From: Dendrolimus kikuchii
Taxonomy: Eukaryota > Arthropoda > Insecta > Lepidoptera > Lasiocampidae
DNA: 64,000 nt
NCBI GenBank assembly: GCA_019925095.2
Contig: CM034411.1
Coordinates: 283,001-347,000, forward strand
Reading direction: 5' to 3'
The notes under the pieces were generated by a model. The model saw only the letters and a program-made list of their open reading frames with translations, made no database searches and was not told the origin of the DNA. Position numbers and translations under genes: made by a program. This document shows, piece by piece, positions 29,033 through 40,140 of this stretch. Position 1 is the stretch's first letter. Every line of letters begins with the position of its first letter.

Positions 29033-29267
29033 GCAGTTGCACCTCGGGTTTGTAAATGAAAATTCGACGTATTAATGGACTGTATGATTATTATTTATAA
29101 ATGTACATTTAAAGAGTATAACAAAGAGAGTCGAGTACAATATAGCTGAGTGGCAGAATTGATAATTTTTCTTGATGTAGTAGTATCAGCAGTAGTCATT
29201 TTCAGTTTTTTCGACCTCCTATACCCGCATTCCGTCCGACGCCTAGTTGCTAATCGCGCTAGCTATG
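29033..29267 (-). repeat. 3' LTR of BEL copy 3
   Basis: Copy-1-like LTR variant; begins GCAGTTGC, lacking the first TG/G seen in other copies. Contains the gag-pol stop at 29243-29245. Confidence 0.82.
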
Positions 29268-32200
29268 GGCGTCGGCGGTATGCGGGGCGCGGAGTGTAGA
29301 TGTGCTCCGGCGGGCGGGTCAGGGGGGTGCTCTCTGTCCGCAACATCCTCCCCCCGGCGCAGATCCTCGAAGCCATCTCTTCTCGTCAGGACGATGAGCC
29401 TCCTTACTGGTCTCCTGAAGATGCCTCCCCGCGTTCGCACGTCCGCGCTCCGTATTATGTTGTCCGGTCCGCGATAAGTGCGCTCGATTTGACCCCGGGG
29501 CCATACGTTACGTGGCAACAGACCGTCCGCAATGATAACGACGTCTCCAACACGTATGCTTTCCTCACGTCGTCTTACGTCGTCCCTCGGTGCCAATGTA
29601 GGTAAGTACTCGCGTAGCCAACGAGTCCAGAACATGTCCGCTAAAGCTTGAGTGGCGATCCATGTCTTCCTGTCTGCTAACTCGTTCGTTCCCGTGATTG
29701 GCAAGCCCGTCGCCGACCCGATTAGAAAGTGGTTCGGGGTGAGCGCTTCGTCGTCTTCAGGGCTCACCGACACGTGAGTTAGCGGGCGCGAGTTTACGGT
29801 ATGTTCTATTTCCGTGATGACAGTCGTAAGTGTTTCTTCCCTGGGAGCTTGTTCCGCCAATGTCGCGTGGAGTGCCGTCTTCACCGACCGAATTAACCGT
29901 TCCCAAGCTCCCCCCTGGTTCGGTGCGCCGGGATCGATGAAACGCCACGCTAAGTGTCTCCCTTTTACGTGATCTGGCATCTCTTCCTTCCATCTCGCGT
30001 ACGCCGTTAGTAACTCTGTGTCCGCTCCATGGAAATTCGTTGCATTATCAGACCATATCACTTGAGGCCAGCCGCGTCGTGCTCCCATCCTTCTTAGGGC
30101 CATGATAGCAGAGTCTGTGCTAAGGCTTGCTATAAGTTCCATATGAATGGCACGAGTCACCATACATGTAAACAGCATTCCCCATCGTTTTTCTTTACGA
30201 CGTCCTATGGTCACCCATATGGGGCCAAAACAGTCAATTCCGCAATTGGTAAAAGGCCGTGCGTAGGCAGCTAGACGGTCCTTTGGCAGGTTTCCTTTCA
30301 CCGGTACTGTCGGCGCAGTCTTCTTCAAACGACAGACCGTACATTGCCGCAGGATGTTTCGCACCGTAGGTCGCACTCGTAGCACCCAGTATTTTTGCCG
30401 GACGTTGTTTACGACATGTTCTCTCCCTATGTGATGATGCTGTTCATGTTCACCTCTTATAATCAGCCGAGTGAGGTGATGTGACCCGTCTAAGATCGGT
30501 GGGTTGCCGGTAAGCTCGCGCAGGGTGGCCGCATTGATCCTGCCGTTTAGCTTTATTACCCCGTCCCCCCCGTATTCGGGGTCGAGCTTATAAAGCCGGC
30601 TGTCACGTGACACGCGTTCTCCTTTCTTCAAACGCTCGTAATCCTTCGGGAAGCTTTCCTGTTGCGCTTGACGAATGAGTAAACGTTCAGCTCTCTCTAT
30701 GTGTCGCGTTTCCATAGTGCGAGTCCTTCGTCTGCACTTGTCGATAAAGGCGAGCGCGTAGGCGGTCGCTCGTAGCAATTTTCCGTATGACGAAAATCTT
30801 GTGACGTCAACGAGTGGCTTTTCATCGGTCGTGTAAGTTACCACGACCTCGTCATCTTCGGTTTCCGTCGGTTCTTCTTTCGGCCAATTCGTCGGGGGTC
30901 CATGGAGAAATTCCGGGCCTTTAAACCAGCGGTCGTCCGTTTTCATACTCGAGACGTTAATCCTGGTTGCGTCGTCGGCGACGTTGTAACTTGTCGGCAC
31001 CCATCGCCATTGCTCAGACTCGGTTATTTCGCCGATTTCGCTCAGTCTGTGTGCAACGTATGGGGTATATCGTACCGAGTCGTTTCTTATCCAGTGAAGA
31101 ACGGTCTTCGAGTCGCTCCAAAAGATGACGTCATAACGCTTGAAACTATGTTCCTTTTTTATTTCCGCCGCTAACCTGGCTCCTATTAGCGCGGCTTGTA
31201 GCTCCATCCGCGGGATGCTTTGCGCCTTCATCGGGGCCACTTTCGCTTTTCCCGCGATTAAAGTGACGCCGACGTTCCCGTTGCGCTGCTCAAAGCGCCA
31301 GTAAGCCGCTGCTGCGTAGGCCTGTTCGCTGGCGTCCGTAAAGACGTGTAATTGCATGTTTACGACGTCTCTATCCCCTCCATAGCACCGCGGTAATCTT
31401 AACTCTTTTATAGAGTTTAAGTCACGGATCCATTCTTCGAATTCACTTGCCTCTTCCGTTGGCAAGGGTTCATCCCAGCCTAGCTTAAGCCTCCAGAGTC
31501 TTTGTAGCACTATCTTCGCCCTTATAGTGTACGGGCTGAGTAAGCCTAATGGGTCGAAAAGTGACATGACCATGCCCAGGGCCTCTCTCTTGGTGGGTGT
31601 TTGCGTGCCGCATTTTATGCTGTGTGGAACTCTTGGCATAGCGGTATTAAACGCGAGTTCATCCGTTTCCGGCATCCATAACACACCCAATGTCTTCCCG
31701 TAGGGATGCGCGCTAGCACCGAGCTCTTTGGGCTGTCTGGCTCTCTCTTCATCCGGGATATTTTCCATAAGGCGCTCGCGATTCGTATCCCATCCCGCGA
31801 GCTGAAAGCCGGCCTTCCTGTGCACTTCTTGTACTTCCGCTATCGCCTTGGCCGCTTCCGTTTCCGTTTCGAAGCTTTGAACCCAGTCGTCCATGTAGTG
31901 GTTTTGCGTGATTGAGTGATACGCCCGTGGGTATGTTTCCTTATGATCACTCGCATTCCTATCTCTCACGCTATGTGCGAGGAATGGCGAGCTTCGTGCT
32001 CCGAATATCATAGACGTCATAACGTAGCGCCGAGGCGGGTTATGGCGGTCGTCACCGCGCCATAAGAAGTGCTGCGCCGCTCTGTCTTCTTTCCTTATCT
32101 TCACCTGAAGGAACATGTCACGTATGTCAGCTGTTACGGCGATCTTCCCTTCCCGGAATCTGAACAGGATTCCGTATAAGGCACGTAGCAAGTCTGGCCC

Positions 32201-34903
32201 ATCCAGTAACGCATCGTTCATGCACACCCCGTTTGAACGGGCGGCAGCGTCAAATACCAGTCTCACTTTGTCAGGCTTATTCGGGTTCGTAACGGCGAAG
32301 TGAGGCATGTACCACATGCGTTGGTTTCCTTCGTGGCTTCGTTCGCAAGGCTCGGCGTATCCTTTTGCTAGTAGCCTGTTGACCTGGGCTGTGTATGCTT
32401 GTTTAAACTGCGGCGACTTATCCATTTTGCGCTCGATCCCGCGTAGACGACGCACTGCCATGTCGTAGCTCGGTGGCATGGTGACGTCATCGTTTCGCCA
32501 GGGCAGTCCGACTTCGAAGCGGCCGTTTTCTCTCTTCACGGTCTCTGAAAATATCTTCAGCGCCCGTTGTTCTTCCGCTACAGGTTTCACCTTGTTCGAT
32601 ATACCGAGTGCGTCGATATCGAAATGAGACTTCACTATTTCGAATAATTCGTCCTTTTCCCGCGGCTCTTTATCTTGCCACGTTCGGACGTGTAATACGG
32701 TGTCGTTTCCCTGCGTTACCAGGCCTCTGGGTGCACTCCCGTGTATGGTCCACCCCAAGAGGGTCAGGGAAGCGGCTGGTTGGCTCTTCTTTCCTGCCAA
32801 CAGTTTTCTAGTCACGATCAGATGCCAGTTGTCAGCTCCAATTAATACGCGCGGCTTGGCGTTCATAAAGCACACGTCGTCTATATGAAGCGTCTTCAAA
32901 TGGTGTAACTGTCGTATGACTTCAGACTTAACGGAGTGAGTTCCCAGTGCGAGTTTCTTCACGGTGCGCGCCTTGATAGGATGGTAGTGCGGTTGCGCTC
33001 TTCCGCGCACCGCGACGCTCACCATCCTACTTTCCGCTTCCCGCTGGCTCGACGTGATGCCGTGAATGTTCAATGGCCTCCTCGGGCCATCTGCCCCTAG
33101 CATCCCGGCTATCTCCTCGTCGACGAGCGTGATCGTGGACCCTTCATCCAGCAGCGCGTACGTGCTCACTTCCTTTCCGTTAAGCCCCTTGACGGTAATC
33201 GGACACACCTTCAATAACACTCTTCTCTCGGTGTTAGAATTGTGTGCCGATGCCGTCATGACCGACTCCTCTCTGTCGGCCGGTTGACTGACCGACTCCG
33301 CTCGGTCGATCGGTCCACTGACGGCTCCAGTTTCCCTTCGTTGGTGTAGAAGTGCGTGATGCGGCTCGCGGCATTCATTAACACCGCACTTCCTCGCCTT
33401 ACAACGGAACCGTCTGTGTTTACTTAGTAGGCACAAAAAACATATTCTCGTTTCCTTGGCCCACTCCCATCTGGCTGGCAACGACATCGAAGCCAGCTTG
33501 CCGCACTGCGTTGTCTGGTGCTCAGCTCCGCAACAGTAGCACACGATCTTGGCTTCCGTTGTAGCATACACACGGCGACGCTCGTTCATCCTCGGCGGCT
33601 TCACTTTATTTTCTTTAGTGACGTTTACACTCGTCGTAGGCAGTGATGACGTCATGAAAGAATACTTCATTGCTCTGTCTGCTTCGCCCGTTAGAAATTT
33701 CGATAGTGTCATAATCTCCGGCTCGTCTCGGCTCGAGAATTCATCTGCAAAGTCGCACCATTTCGTTCGTAGATGCGGGCTGAGCTTCTCGACGACTTGT
33801 CGTGTCAACATAGGGTTAAGTAAATATCCCTTGTTGTCGACACACGAGATGACCGTCACTATATTCTGCAGTTTGGTGGCTAGGCTGTTGAGTTCGCTGG
33901 CAGACGAACCCGATCGTGGCAACTTCTTGATGTCTTCCAATGCGCGACTGATTATGATCTCTGGACGTCCATAGCAGCGCTCCAGCGTCTTCATAATGAT
34001 CGCAGGGTCCACGGCGGTATACAGCAGGGCTGTCACGCACTCCCTTGCTTCGCCTTTAAGGCAAGTGCGTAGACGGCCTAAGTTCTCCGCAGGTGAAAAT
34101 CCGTGTAAGCTCGTCGACTCGCGCATTGCAGCTTTAAACGGTAGCCACTCTCCCGGGGCCCCGCTAAAGGTAGGCAGCTCCTGGCACTGTCGCGGTGTCG
34201 GCCTGTTGCGTGTCATGCGCTCCAGTACGTCTGCTAGACGGTCGATTCCACGATCCCTGGATCTGGTCGGCGTCGGCGATCTTGCGTTGCGCGGCGTTCT
34301 GAACGTCACACGAGCGGTCTGGTCGTTCGTTTCTGCAGACCGGTCCCGCGCCATTGGATACTCTTCCCTTGCTCTTCCCGCAGCGTCTAACGGTGGTCGC
34401 GGTCCGGCTCCTCTCGTTCCGGGCTCGGTCCTGTCGCCTGCGCTCGGCGACTCCCCCCGTATGCGGGTATTCTTCAACCACTCTGTTATATTTCTCTCTG
34501 TTTCCACCCCATCGTCTTCACACACGCTGTTCCCGTCTGTCTGCTCCTTGAGGGCGGCTATGTTCGCAGCGACCCTCTTCTTGATCAGCGACACTTGTAA
34601 CCGGAGCTCCTCCCGACGGATTGCGGCGATTTGTTCTTCTGCTTCCAGTTCCACTTGCCTCACCAAAGTGGCGGCGCTGAGCTGCGAACGGTGTGATCGG
34701 ACGGACGGTGATCGCGATTGGCGTTCAGTACGAATCGCGGTGTGTACTTGCGCGGTCGTCGTCTGTTGCATTCCGGGCGACGCGGGTCGCGATACGTTCG
34801 GCGCGGACGCGGACGCGGATATATGTACGGACGGCGACGCGGGGGGTTCTTGATACGCTCTCTGCACTCTGTCTTCGGCGGTCTTGCTCCTGGTGTTCGG
34901 CAT
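29243..34903 (-). CDS. gag-pol: BEL/Pao gag-pol polyprotein, copy 3 (1886 aa)
   Basis: Protein sequence identical to copy 2, with all catalytic motifs intact (protease LLDEGS, RT YMDD, RNase H FTDASE, integrase HHCC and D,D,E). Only silent differences from copy 2 were noticed (for example at about 29840, 30197, 32390 and 32716). The ORF starts at the same ATG and ends 8 codons inside the LTR. Two opposite-age signals coexist: near-perfect coding identity with strongly different LTRs. Confidence 0.95.
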   Translation of the reverse strand: MPNTRSKTAEDRVQRAYQEPPASPSVHISASASAPNVSRPASPGMQQTTTAQVHTAIRTERQSRSPSVRSHRSQLSAATLVRQVELEAEEQIAAIRREELRLQVSLIKKRVAANIAALKEQTDGNSVCEDDGVETERNITEWLKNTRIRGESPSAGDRTEPGTRGAGPRPPLDAAGRAREEYPMARDRSAETNDQTARVTFRTPRNARSPTPTRSRDRGIDRLADVLERMTRNRPTPRQCQELPTFSGAPGEWLPFKAAMRESTSLHGFSPAENLGRLRTCLKGEARECVTALLYTAVDPAIIMKTLERCYGRPEIIISRALEDIKKLPRSGSSASELNSLATKLQNIVTVISCVDNKGYLLNPMLTRQVVEKLSPHLRTKWCDFADEFSSRDEPEIMTLSKFLTGEADRAMKYSFMTSSLPTTSVNVTKENKVKPPRMNERRRVYATTEAKIVCYCCGAEHQTTQCGKLASMSLPARWEWAKETRICFLCLLSKHRRFRCKARKCGVNECREPHHALLHQRRETGAVSGPIDRAESVSQPADREESVMTASAHNSNTERRVLLKVCPITVKGLNGKEVSTYALLDEGSTITLVDEEIAGMLGADGPRRPLNIHGITSSQREAESRMVSVAVRGRAQPHYHPIKARTVKKLALGTHSVKSEVIRQLHHLKTLHIDDVCFMNAKPRVLIGADNWHLIVTRKLLAGKKSQPAASLTLLGWTIHGSAPRGLVTQGNDTVLHVRTWQDKEPREKDELFEIVKSHFDIDALGISNKVKPVAEEQRALKIFSETVKRENGRFEVGLPWRNDDVTMPPSYDMAVRRLRGIERKMDKSPQFKQAYTAQVNRLLAKGYAEPCERSHEGNQRMWYMPHFAVTNPNKPDKVRLVFDAAARSNGVCMNDALLDGPDLLRALYGILFRFREGKIAVTADIRDMFLQVKIRKEDRAAQHFLWRGDDRHNPPRRYVMTSMIFGARSSPFLAHSVRDRNASDHKETYPRAYHSITQNHYMDDWVQSFETETEAAKAIAEVQEVHRKAGFQLAGWDTNRERLMENIPDEERARQPKELGASAHPYGKTLGVLWMPETDELAFNTAMPRVPHSIKCGTQTPTKREALGMVMSLFDPLGLLSPYTIRAKIVLQRLWRLKLGWDEPLPTEEASEFEEWIRDLNSIKELRLPRCYGGDRDVVNMQLHVFTDASEQAYAAAAYWRFEQRNGNVGVTLIAGKAKVAPMKAQSIPRMELQAALIGARLAAEIKKEHSFKRYDVIFWSDSKTVLHWIRNDSVRYTPYVAHRLSEIGEITESEQWRWVPTSYNVADDATRINVSSMKTDDRWFKGPEFLHGPPTNWPKEEPTETEDDEVVVTYTTDEKPLVDVTRFSSYGKLLRATAYALAFIDKCRRRTRTMETRHIERAERLLIRQAQQESFPKDYERLKKGERVSRDSRLYKLDPEYGGDGVIKLNGRINAATLRELTGNPPILDGSHHLTRLIIRGEHEQHHHIGREHVVNNVRQKYWVLRVRPTVRNILRQCTVCRLKKTAPTVPVKGNLPKDRLAAYARPFTNCGIDCFGPIWVTIGRRKEKRWGMLFTCMVTRAIHMELIASLSTDSAIMALRRMGARRGWPQVIWSDNATNFHGADTELLTAYARWKEEMPDHVKGRHLAWRFIDPGAPNQGGAWERLIRSVKTALHATLAEQAPREETLTTVITEIEHTVNSRPLTHVSVSPEDDEALTPNHFLIGSATGLPITGTNELADRKTWIATQALADMFWTRWLREYLPTLAPRDDVRRREESIRVGDVVIIADGLLPRNVWPRGQIERTYRGPDNIIRSADVRTRGGIFRRPVRRLIVLTRRDGFEDLRRGEDVADREHPPDPPAGAHLHSAPRIPPTPIASAISN

Positions 34904-35411
34904 CTTCGGTCCTTGCCTTAGCCTAACACGTATGACCGACTACCCTGACCAGTGTGTATATATGTGTGTGTATAACCGACGATCCTAATTTACTACACTA
35001 AACACTAAACACTGAGACCTTTGACCGACCTAACTGGAAACAGCGCACCGTCTACGACTTTGTGAACTGGCCGTTTGGCACCGTTAGGTGGACAGTCACT
35101 CGGTCACGGTACGAAGTAACGTTATTCTTTCTTCCGGTCTTGATCCTGCAGACGCGTAGCCTCGGCGTCCGGGGCAGGAACTCTTGGTCTCCTGGTACGT
35201 AGTCCGGCAGGAACTCTTGGTCTCCTAGTACGTAGTCCGGGCTGCCCACGATGATCTTCTATAATAATCTTCTTTCTTCTTTAGGGTGCCGCTACGAGAC
35301 CGTATAGAGTTGGTCTTTCTTCTTTCTTGAGGTTTCGATGGAGCAAAAGACACTGCTCGTTTCTTCTTTGCGATTCTTCTATCCGGCGGCGAAGTACCAA
35401 AAAACTATTGG
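34904..35411 (-). other. BEL copy 3 leader with the 33-bp direct repeat
   Basis: 508 bp, same as copies 1 and 2, including the two 33-bp units (about 35175-35240). Confidence 0.6.
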
Positions 35412-35641
35412 TGGCAGTTGCACCTCGGGTTTGTAAATGAAAATTCGACGTAATAATGGACTGTATGATTATTATTTATAAATGTACATTTAAAGAGTAT
35501 AACAAAGAGAGTAAAATATAGCTGAGTGGCTGAATTGATAATTTTTCTTGAAGTGGTAGCATCAGCAGTATATTTTCAGTTTTTTCGGCCTCCTATACCC
35601 GCATTCCGTCCGACGCCTAGTTGCTAATCGCGCTAGCTATG
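35412..35641 (-). repeat. 5' LTR of BEL copy 3
   Basis: 230 bp; a third LTR variant, with deletions relative to copies 1 and 2 (ATATTTTCAGTTTTTTCGG on the plus strand where copy 2 has ATGTTCATTTTCAG). Confidence 0.82.
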
Positions 35642-35748
35642 GACGGATTTATAAGCTGTTTTCACCATCAGATAGATTATTTTTCAAGGAAGGTTTATAT
35701 ATGTATATACTAGCTCTTACTGCTATGTTATATATATATATACCATCA

Positions 35749-36700
35749 TCATCCGAGCGTAAAATCCCGGTTGCGTTCGGAGCGATCACTTCGACGCCCA
35801 GGGTCCGCTTTCCTATTTTTTCTTCTCCACTTCGTGCAATCTTCAGCATTCCTTGTATTGAGACCATAGCGACTCTCCTGCAGTTTGTCTGCTACATCAC
35901 GGACGTAAAGACTGACTTCCACGTGACTCCACACATCCACCGAAGCATATTCATTTCCGTGACATGAAGCTCTTGCTTGTGTTACTCAAGTACAGGCAAA
36001 AGGACAGGTCTAATAATGGATTTGTCGACCTGTCCTTTTAACTTAACCGGCATTTTGGGGTCGCAAATGACACCTTTCACCTCACGCCACTTGGCCCGAG
36101 CTGCTGATATTCGGGCCTTGACGTCATGGTCGATGTCTCCGGACGCGCTAAGTACAGATCCCAGGTACTTAAACTGGTCCGTGCGCTCCGCCGTATTTTT
36201 TTTTTTTTTTTTTATGTTTGCGTATAGGCAACCTGGCAGACAGGTCCACTTGGTGGCAAGTGGCTACCGTCGCCCATGGACATCTGCAACACTAAGGGAG
36301 CCGATGCGTTGCCTACCTCGTTGAGACTTTAAAAATCTGTTTACGCCCTTTTTGAAGAGCCCCATATTGTAGCGCTCTGGGAAAACCGCGGGAGGGAGAG
36401 CTCATTCCACAGCCAGCTCACGTATGGCATAAAAGAGCGAGCGCCACGTACAGTGGATAACTTCCAGGTGTCGAGGAAGTGTGGATAAACTCCCAGCCGC
36501 CGGCACAGTGTCTTCGCCTATGCGCACGGAAGTAGGATATCTAATGTTGCAAGCCAAGTACTCCGTCTTTGCCACATTCAGTTTTAGACCGCCGTTCTCC
36601 AGCGACTCCTTCTACGCATTTACACGTCGCACCAGGCGCGCTCTGTCTGCATCTGCCAGCGCGATGCCGTCAGCATACATGAGCAACCATGATGGTTGCT
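35749..36700 (-). pseudogene. Dead RTE-like reverse transcriptase, interrupted
   Basis: Read down the minus strand: LMYADGIALADADRARLVRRV, then LKLNVAKTEYLAC (36700-36490); an unrelated block (36190-36480); TDQFKYLGSVLSASGDIDHDV, RISAARAKWREVKGVICDPK and VKLKGQ (36175-36000); then MNMLRWMCGVT, VRDVADKLQES and KWRRKNRKADP (about 35960-35749). The order is that of an RTE-type RT followed by its C-terminal region. The catalytic YADD is YADG, stop codons occur, and the middle is interrupted, so it is non-functional. It is a different LINE from the AYPARELA family. Confidence 0.8.
36190..36480 (+). repeat. Block interrupting the RTE-like RT
   Basis: Starts with a T-run of about 18 (36195 on), then a diverged family T-like piece (GGCAGACAGGTCCACTTGGTGG, TGGCTACCGTCGCCCATGGACATC), then GAAGAGCCCCATATTGTAGCGC. 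The T-run indicates a minus-strand retroposon tail. Confidence 0.5.
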
Positions 36701-36952
36701 TTTTAATAACGTTTTTTATAAGATTTTAATAAAGTCGTATGTTCTCTAAATAATATTTATAGCAAGTTTTTTTAATTATAAAGTAGATTAGTTGTATTTA
36801 AGTTCTTTGCTAACATCATAATTATATTTCTAATTAAAAGTAAGTTATTAAAATTACCTACCTGGCTACATTAATAGCCAGATTAGTTAAGATTTATTTT
36901 AAGCTAGGTTGCTCACCAAAATAAACAAATACAAAGACAAAATGTATATTAT

Positions 36953-37265
36953 CCGTGCAAGAACGGAGTTAGAATACAATTTCCTGCGTTGGGGCGGCCT
37001 GTCGTAAGAGGCGACAAAACAAACCACAGCCAGGTGGTAGGGTGTTTACTCGACTGGATGGTTACCACCCCTGGTCTAAAGTATGTCGCCATAACAACCT
37101 CGAGTTGTATTCCGGCGGTAGTGACTGGCTTCCAGTCTCCCTTAAGAGAGAGCAGCAGCGCATTTGTAGCACCTTTGGTGTTACAAATGTCCATAGGCGA
37201 TGGTGACCGCTTTCCATCATGTGGGCCGTCTGCCAGTCTGCTGACCTCATGCAATAAAAAAAAAT
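36953..37265 (-). mobile_element. SINE-like module (family T), nearly full length
   Basis: From the defined end TCCGTGCAAGAACGG through GTCGTAAGAGGCGACAAAAC, CCAGGTGGTAGGG, GGCTTCCAGTCTCCC and CCTCATGCAATAAAAAAAA. The A-tail is at the right, so transcription would be left to right; the strand label follows family convention and could be reversed. Confidence 0.65.
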
Positions 37266-37725
37266 AACAACAACAAATAGAAGTCGTAAAATTAATCTCG
37301 TCTTTTTTCAATCTGGGCCCAAGAATGTGCGAAAGCGTATCCGTCTCCTTTAATTAGTTTTCAAGCCATACTCTATTTTATACTTGATATGTGCGTGTTA
37401 CCTTCTAAAAAGCAATTAGTTTCGCAACATTCCAGCTATCTCGTCAGCCCTGCGCTTCGTCTGTTTTGTACACGAAATAGTTTTCTGTTTTGTCTTTGTC
37501 CCCAACTATGTTTACTTTTGTCCCGCTTTTTGACTTTGTCCCTAACGTCTGTTTTTTAAGCCCCGTATGTTTTCCATTGCGTGGTAGACTGAATGGTCAC
37601 ATGGTCTGTGTGGTATATGGAACGCGACTTTACTGGAACGCGAGTCTATGCCTTACTCGCTCACACTCATATGTGTGTCTCTCTCTTGAGTCAACCATTT
37701 GCAACAGTCCAGTTGTATCTATCCG
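37266..37725. other. No feature seen
   Basis: No coding region or repeat that I can support. Confidence 0.45.
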
Positions 37726-37726
37726 T

Positions 37727-37865
37727 ACAGGAACGAAGAATGAATACAATTTTCTAATTACAAATTTTAAACATAAAGCAAACAGAAAGAGGTAATAAAA
37801 TGTGTTTCTACGGACGCAGGTGTGAATTTGTCTTTTGTCGTCATTCGGTCGTAACAATAGAAAGA
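37727..37865 (+). repeat. Chimera of a family T end and LTR family S
   Basis: TATCCGTACAGGAACGAAG (family T end) runs directly into TTTTCTAATTACAAATTTTAAAC and on to GGTGTGAATTTGTCTTTTGTCG...GTAACA, the end of family S. The junction suggests template switching or an insertion with loss of most of the T module. Confidence 0.45.
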
Positions 37866-37948
37866 GATGCCTTATGTCTAGCTTTTTCATATGGGATTTT
37901 AGTTGTGTGGTTCTTTTTGTAGCGGCGGTAGGCTAAGTCTGGAATATA

Positions 37949-37949
<1 letters not shown>

Positions 37950-37999
<50 letters not shown>
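37950..37999. repeat. (AT)n microsatellite
   Basis: About 25 AT units directly before a family T module. Confidence 0.9.
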
Positions 38000-38002
<3 letters not shown>

Positions 38003-38003
38003 G

Positions 38004-38235
38004 CCAAGTGGTAGGGCATTTGCCCGACTGGATGGCTACCACCCCTGGTCTAAAGTATGTCGCCCTAACAGCCTTGAGTTGTGTTCCGGCATTAGTGACC
38101 AGGTTCCAGTCTCCTTCAAGAGAGGAGCAGCGCGTTTGTAGCACATTTGGTGTTGCAAATATCCATAGGCGATGGCAACCGCTTTCCATCAACTGGCCGT
38201 CTGCCTGTCTGCTGAACTCCTGCAATAAAAAAAAA
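38004..38235 (-). mobile_element. SINE-like module (family T), partial
   Basis: Starts at CCAAGTGGTAGGGCATTTGCC and ends CTCCTGCAATAAAAAAAAAAC. The first 60 bp are replaced by the AT microsatellite. Confidence 0.65.
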
Positions 38236-38254
38236 ACAGTGTTTCACACTATAT

Positions 38255-38545
38255 TTATATATTAATACGTGAAGCAAAAACTTTGTACCCCTTTTTACAA
38301 AAATTGCGCGGACGGAGGAGTATGAAATTTCGCACACTTATAGTTTATATAGAGAAGAAGCGACGAATGCTAATATTTTTTTTAAATTACTATGCAAAAA
38401 AAATATATTAAACCAACAAAAAAAATATTACACGCACTACCATGTATTTGACACACGCACGCATATATACTCTTTTGTTTATTGTTAAAGTCAAATTAAC
38501 AGTGTAGCCTTGGCGAAATCTGTGATTATAGAAGTGTAGACTTTG
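38255..38545 (-). repeat. Repeat family Z, full-length-like
   Basis: TATTAATACGTGAAGCAAAAACTTTG to GGCGAAATCTGTGATTATAGAAGTG, the inverse of 47405-47695. The terminal sequences (TATTAATACGTGA and CACTTCTATAATCACAG) are not inverted repeats. No ORF. Confidence 0.6.
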
Positions 38546-38562
38546 ACATTAATTACCTACAT

Positions 38563-38712
38563 ACATAACTTCACGCCAGTTCCCTTGCGGGGTAGGCACG
38601 AACAACAGAGCGCCATTCAGGCTTCTTCTTACACACCTCACTTGCTTCGTTGACATTCATAACTCTTGTCATGCACGCTCGTCTGTTCTTAAGCCTCCTG
38701 ATATCACCTTCA
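38563..38712 (-). repeat. RTE-like LINE 3' end fragment
   Basis: CATACATAACTTCACGCCAG...CTCGTCTGTTCTTAAG: the same AYPARELA tail, about 150 bp, with a short tail of (TACA). Confidence 0.75.
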
Positions 38713-39239
38713 TTAATTAATATTATGGAAAAATTAAATTTTAACATATATGTATGACCTTCAAAAAATTTTCTCCAGTGAAACTTATTTATAATATTAT
38801 GAAATTCTAGAAATGCCGTGTCTGTATATTAAAACTATTAAATAAAAAAAACTGGAATAGACTATATAAAAGACGGAGAACACGATCAATTTTTTTTTAG
38901 ATATCTTGTCTGTTTGCCGTTTTGTCTTTTTTCTGTTTGTTCGGGATTCACGTAAGAACCACTGCGTCGATTTCGATGCGATTTTCGCTGATCGACAGCT
39001 AATTCTTAGACTTAAACTTTGCGATACTTTTTTCCCGGGAAACCCGCGGGAATTATCCCGGGAGCGGTTTGTAGATGGTTGTTCGGATGCATAAAAACGA
39101 CCCTGCTACCATCGGCGGCGCTGCCAGCTGGACTTGGCCTTCTACTCTTCGCGTAGGACGACCATAGTTCAGGTCAGTGCCGTCCTATCTATTTCTGTCC
39201 ACCCGTGGTCCAAGTAAGTATTCCGCGATTGTTTTTTTA
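38713..39239. other. No gene seen; possible decayed repeat
   Basis: The segment with CCCGGGAAACCCGCGGGAATTATCCCGGGAGCGG (39034-39067) resembles, inverted, 55310-55345. The stretch 39090-39220 is GC-richer and carries CATAAAAACGAC and GGTCAGTGCCGTCC, but I cannot name it. Confidence 0.35.
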
Positions 39240-39546
39240 TATTTTTTTATTGCAGGAGTTCAGCAGATAGGCAGACGGTCCACTTGATGGAAAGCGGTTA
39301 CCATCGCCTATAGACATTTGCAACACCAAAGGTGCTACAAATGTGCTGCTACTCTCTTAAGGGAGACTGGAACCTGGTCACTGATGCCGGAACACAACTC
39401 AAGGTTGTCATGGCGGCATACTCTAGACCAGGGATAACCATCCAGTCGGGCAAATACCCTACCACCTGGCTGTGGGTTTTGTCGCCTCTTACGACAGGCC
39501 GCTCGGCCGCAGGAAATTGTATTCTTTCTCCGTTCCTGCACGGATA
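39240..39546 (+). mobile_element. SINE-like module (family T), full length, complementary
   Basis: TTTTTTATTGCAGGAGTTCAGCAG at the left, CCGTTCCTGCACGGATAA at the right: both family ends present. The T-run at the left is the complement of the A-tail. Confidence 0.75.
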
Positions 39547-40140
39547 ACAACTTAACTTAATTAATGTACCTGTCCGATTTGAAAACCGGACCGAAGTCAG
39601 AAGTCTAAGTCAGTAAGTAAGTCTATATAGAAGTTTCACTAAACGTTATACAAAATATAGTATAAGAGATTTGAGCAAGCTGCTATGTAAATTAAGTTTT
39701 ATGTATGTACGTATACAAAATCACCTTTTCCCGCGAGAGTTAGTCAATTTCCTCCGAAGCCAAGATACGCATCTTCAACCCTTGTTTAACATGTTTATAG
39801 GAAACAAAATGTGTTCTTTCATCTCAACTGGGACAAAAGATTGATCCAAACCCAATAAAGGACGTTAAGGGCTGTAATAAGGTTCTTTAAGGGACCTCTC
39901 AAGTGGTTTAGGCTTGCTCACGTAAAGTGGGGCGAGGTGTAACAAGATGTTCCATATCAAGAGATCTTCGTGTGATGCAATAATCTACCCTCATGAATAC
40001 CTAAATATGAAAATGATTTAACTATATTATTTTCTTAAATTTTCGTGACTAGTATGTACATAACAAAGCTCTTTCTGCGTGCACCGGAACACAAACCAAC
40101 TTGATTGATAATTTATTTTTATTTTTCCACCCACCCATTT
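39547..40140. other. No feature seen
   Basis: No gene or repeat boundary that I can support. Confidence 0.45.

Larger units (their letters stand above)
29033..35641 (-). mobile_element. BEL/Pao LTR retrotransposon, copy 3 (intact)
   Basis: Coding region essentially identical to copy 2, but its two LTRs (29033-29267, 235 bp; 35412-35641, 230 bp) differ by many substitutions and indels. The 3' LTR resembles copy 1 (AGTCGAGTACAATA on the plus strand), whereas the 5' LTR lacks this and has an AGTAAAATATA form. Left flank is an LTR S fragment, right flank is unrelated. CTATG occurs on both sides but is also in every LTR end, so it cannot be taken as a target duplication. Confidence 0.93.
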
